Notes under the pieces: model-generated
Seen by the model: only the letters and a program-made list of their open reading frames with translations
What the model was told of the DNA's origin: nothing
Databases searched by the model: none
Position numbers and translations under genes: made by a program
Source: Balneolaceae bacterium
GTDB lineage: Bacteria; Bacteroidota; Rhodothermia; Balneolales; Balneolaceae
Direction: 5' to 3'
Assembly (NCBI GenBank): GCA_007693745.1
Contig: REDA01000034.1
Coordinates: 1 to 34,022, forward strand
Length of the DNA: 34,022 bases
In this document: positions 33,124 to 34,022 of the stretch, piece after piece
How positions within the stretch are numbered: position 1 is the first letter of the stretch
How the letters are laid out: each line of letters starts with the position of its first letter

Positions 33124-34022
33124 ATGCAGGAAAAACAAAACTTCACTGTGAACCCAGAGCGTATAAATGAACTGGCACAGCTTATTCAAATGCGTATTAC
33201 CAATTCAGTGAAACAGATTGATGATATTAACCTGGAAACAAAGTTGCTGTCGATCAATGCTCAGGCAGAGGCCGCCAGAGCGGGGGAGGCCGGTCGCGCA
33301 TTTGGTGTTGTAGCTTCTTCAATCGTTGAACTTTCTGAGAGTACATCTGGTGTTGCAAAAGGTCTGATTGATGATGTACAGCCTGTGACCAGAGAGTTGC
33401 TTGACATCAGTAAGCGGTTGTCTTCCGATGTTCGCGGACAGCGGCTCACGGATTTAGCACTGAACAATATCGAATTGATCGACCGAAATCTCTATGAGAG
33501 GACCTGTGATGTGCGCTGGTGGGCAACCGATTCAAGTTTTGTAGAAGCATGTGAGAATACAGAGGATCGGGCCGGAACAGACTTTGCAAGCAAGCGCATG
33601 GGAGTTATTCTCAATGCCTATACAGTTTATTTTGATCTTGTTCTCTGTGATACAGCCGGCCGTGTGCTGGCCAATGGACAGCCCATGTCTTACAGTTCAG
33701 CCGGAAAAGATGTTTCCAATAGCCATTGGTTTCAGGAAAGCTTGAAATCGGTATCCGGCGATCATTTTGGTATGGAATCTGTCCACCGGTCTGAGTTAAC
33801 TGATATGAAACGGATTCTTGTTTATTCTTGTGCCGTCAGAGCCGGAGGAGAGATGAATGGGAAAATTATTGGCGTGCTTGGTATTCTTTTTAATTGGGAT
33901 TCTCTGGCGCAAACGATCGTCAAACGCACTGCTATTACCAAAGATGAGTGGAAATATACCCGCGCGATGATTGTGGACGATAACGGACGGATCCTTGCGG
34001 ATACGGACGAACGTATTTTGGA
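33124..34022 (+). CDS. Soluble receptor with N-terminal MCP-like tip and Cache-like domain (partial at right edge)
   Basis: I translated this gene by hand because its stop is beyond the window; 299 complete codons are visible. The ATG at 33124-33126 is preceded by AAAGGAGAG, a good Shine-Dalgarno sequence and the only obvious one in the window. Residues about 10-95 form a short helical hairpin with an MCP tip: LLSINAQAEAARAGEAGRAF, then GVVASSIVELS. Residues from about 110 on (LALNNIELIDRNLYERTCDV, then RWWATD) lead into a Cache/PDC-like sensor: YFDLVLCDTAGRVLANGQP, DVSNSHWFQESL, GVLGILFNWDSL and AMIVDDNGRILAD. No membrane segment is seen, so the Cache-like domain seems cytoplasmic. It is divergent from cheA, so it likely joins the array or interacts with CheA/CheW. 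The order tip-then-sensor is the reverse of common MCPs. Confidence 0.85.
   Translation, partial: MQEKQNFTVNPERINELAQLIQMRITNSVKQIDDINLETKLLSINAQAEAARAGEAGRAFGVVASSIVELSESTSGVAKGLIDDVQPVTRELLDISKRLSSDVRGQRLTDLALNNIELIDRNLYERTCDVRWWATDSSFVEACENTEDRAGTDFASKRMGVILNAYTVYFDLVLCDTAGRVLANGQPMSYSSAGKDVSNSHWFQESLKSVSGDHFGMESVHRSELTDMKRILVYSCAVRAGGEMNGKIIGVLGILFNWDSLAQTIVKRTAITKDEWKYTRAMIVDDNGRILADTDERIL

Noticed and set aside
1-34022. CRISPR arrays, tRNA or rRNA genes, insertion sequences, attachment sites
   Set aside because: I saw no regularly spaced repeats, no tRNA-like cloverleaf, no transposase or integrase coding sequence and no terminal inverted repeats; this was by reading only, without a structural search.

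Overview
The window reads as a chromosomal segment of a Gram-negative bacterium of the FCB group, most like the Balneolota/Rhodothermota side of Bacteroidota. This is an inference from protein style, from the near absence of Shine-Dalgarno sequences before most genes, and from an outer-membrane type (Wza-like) polysaccharide export lipoprotein. No rRNA or tRNA gene is present to fix the taxonomy.

Region 1 (about 1-17,640, all on the minus strand, transcribed from high to low coordinates) is a compact Wzx/Wzy-dependent exopolysaccharide or capsule locus. In transcription order it encodes a single-domain response regulator, a Wza-like lipoprotein, a Wzc-like co-polymerase with a decayed kinase domain, a Wzx flippase, a glycosyltransferase, a Wzy polymerase, a three-domain kinase/nucleotidyltransferase/thymidylate-kinase-like fusion, a hexapeptide acyltransferase, two GT4 glycosyltransferases, a DUF1972-type GT4 glycosyltransferase and a WecA-like initiating enzyme. 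A sigma-54 activator (NtrC family) and a FIST-domain protein that runs off the left edge follow. Most genes overlap or sit a few bases apart. I see two good -24/-12 sigma-54 promoters on the coding strand, one before the first gene (17621-17636) and one before the DUF1972 glycosyltransferase (4855-4871). Each has a TTCCA-N5-TGGAA palindrome about 90-110 bp upstream of the predicted transcription start. Together with the activator encoded in the same cluster, this suggests a self-contained sigma-54-switched exopolysaccharide system.

Region 2 (about 17,640-23,620) holds unrelated cargo: a remnant of a response-regulator receiver domain, a predicted lipoprotein alpha/beta hydrolase (plus strand), the RNA-binding factor Tex (minus), a possible 36-residue membrane peptide, and a secreted S15-family Xaa-Pro peptidase/CocE-type hydrolase (plus).

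Region 3 (about 23,660-34,022) is a chemosensory cluster. On the minus strand, in transcription order, are cheA (Hpt, kinase core, two CheW-like domains and a fused receiver), cheW, a membrane MCP, cheB, cheR and an Aer-like PAS-MCP. No stand-alone cheY, cheC, cheD or cheZ is visible, so the receiver on CheA may be the main output or a phosphate sink. A divergent plus-strand gene, cut by the right edge, encodes an unusual soluble protein with an MCP-like signalling tip at its N-terminus followed by a Cache-like sensor region.
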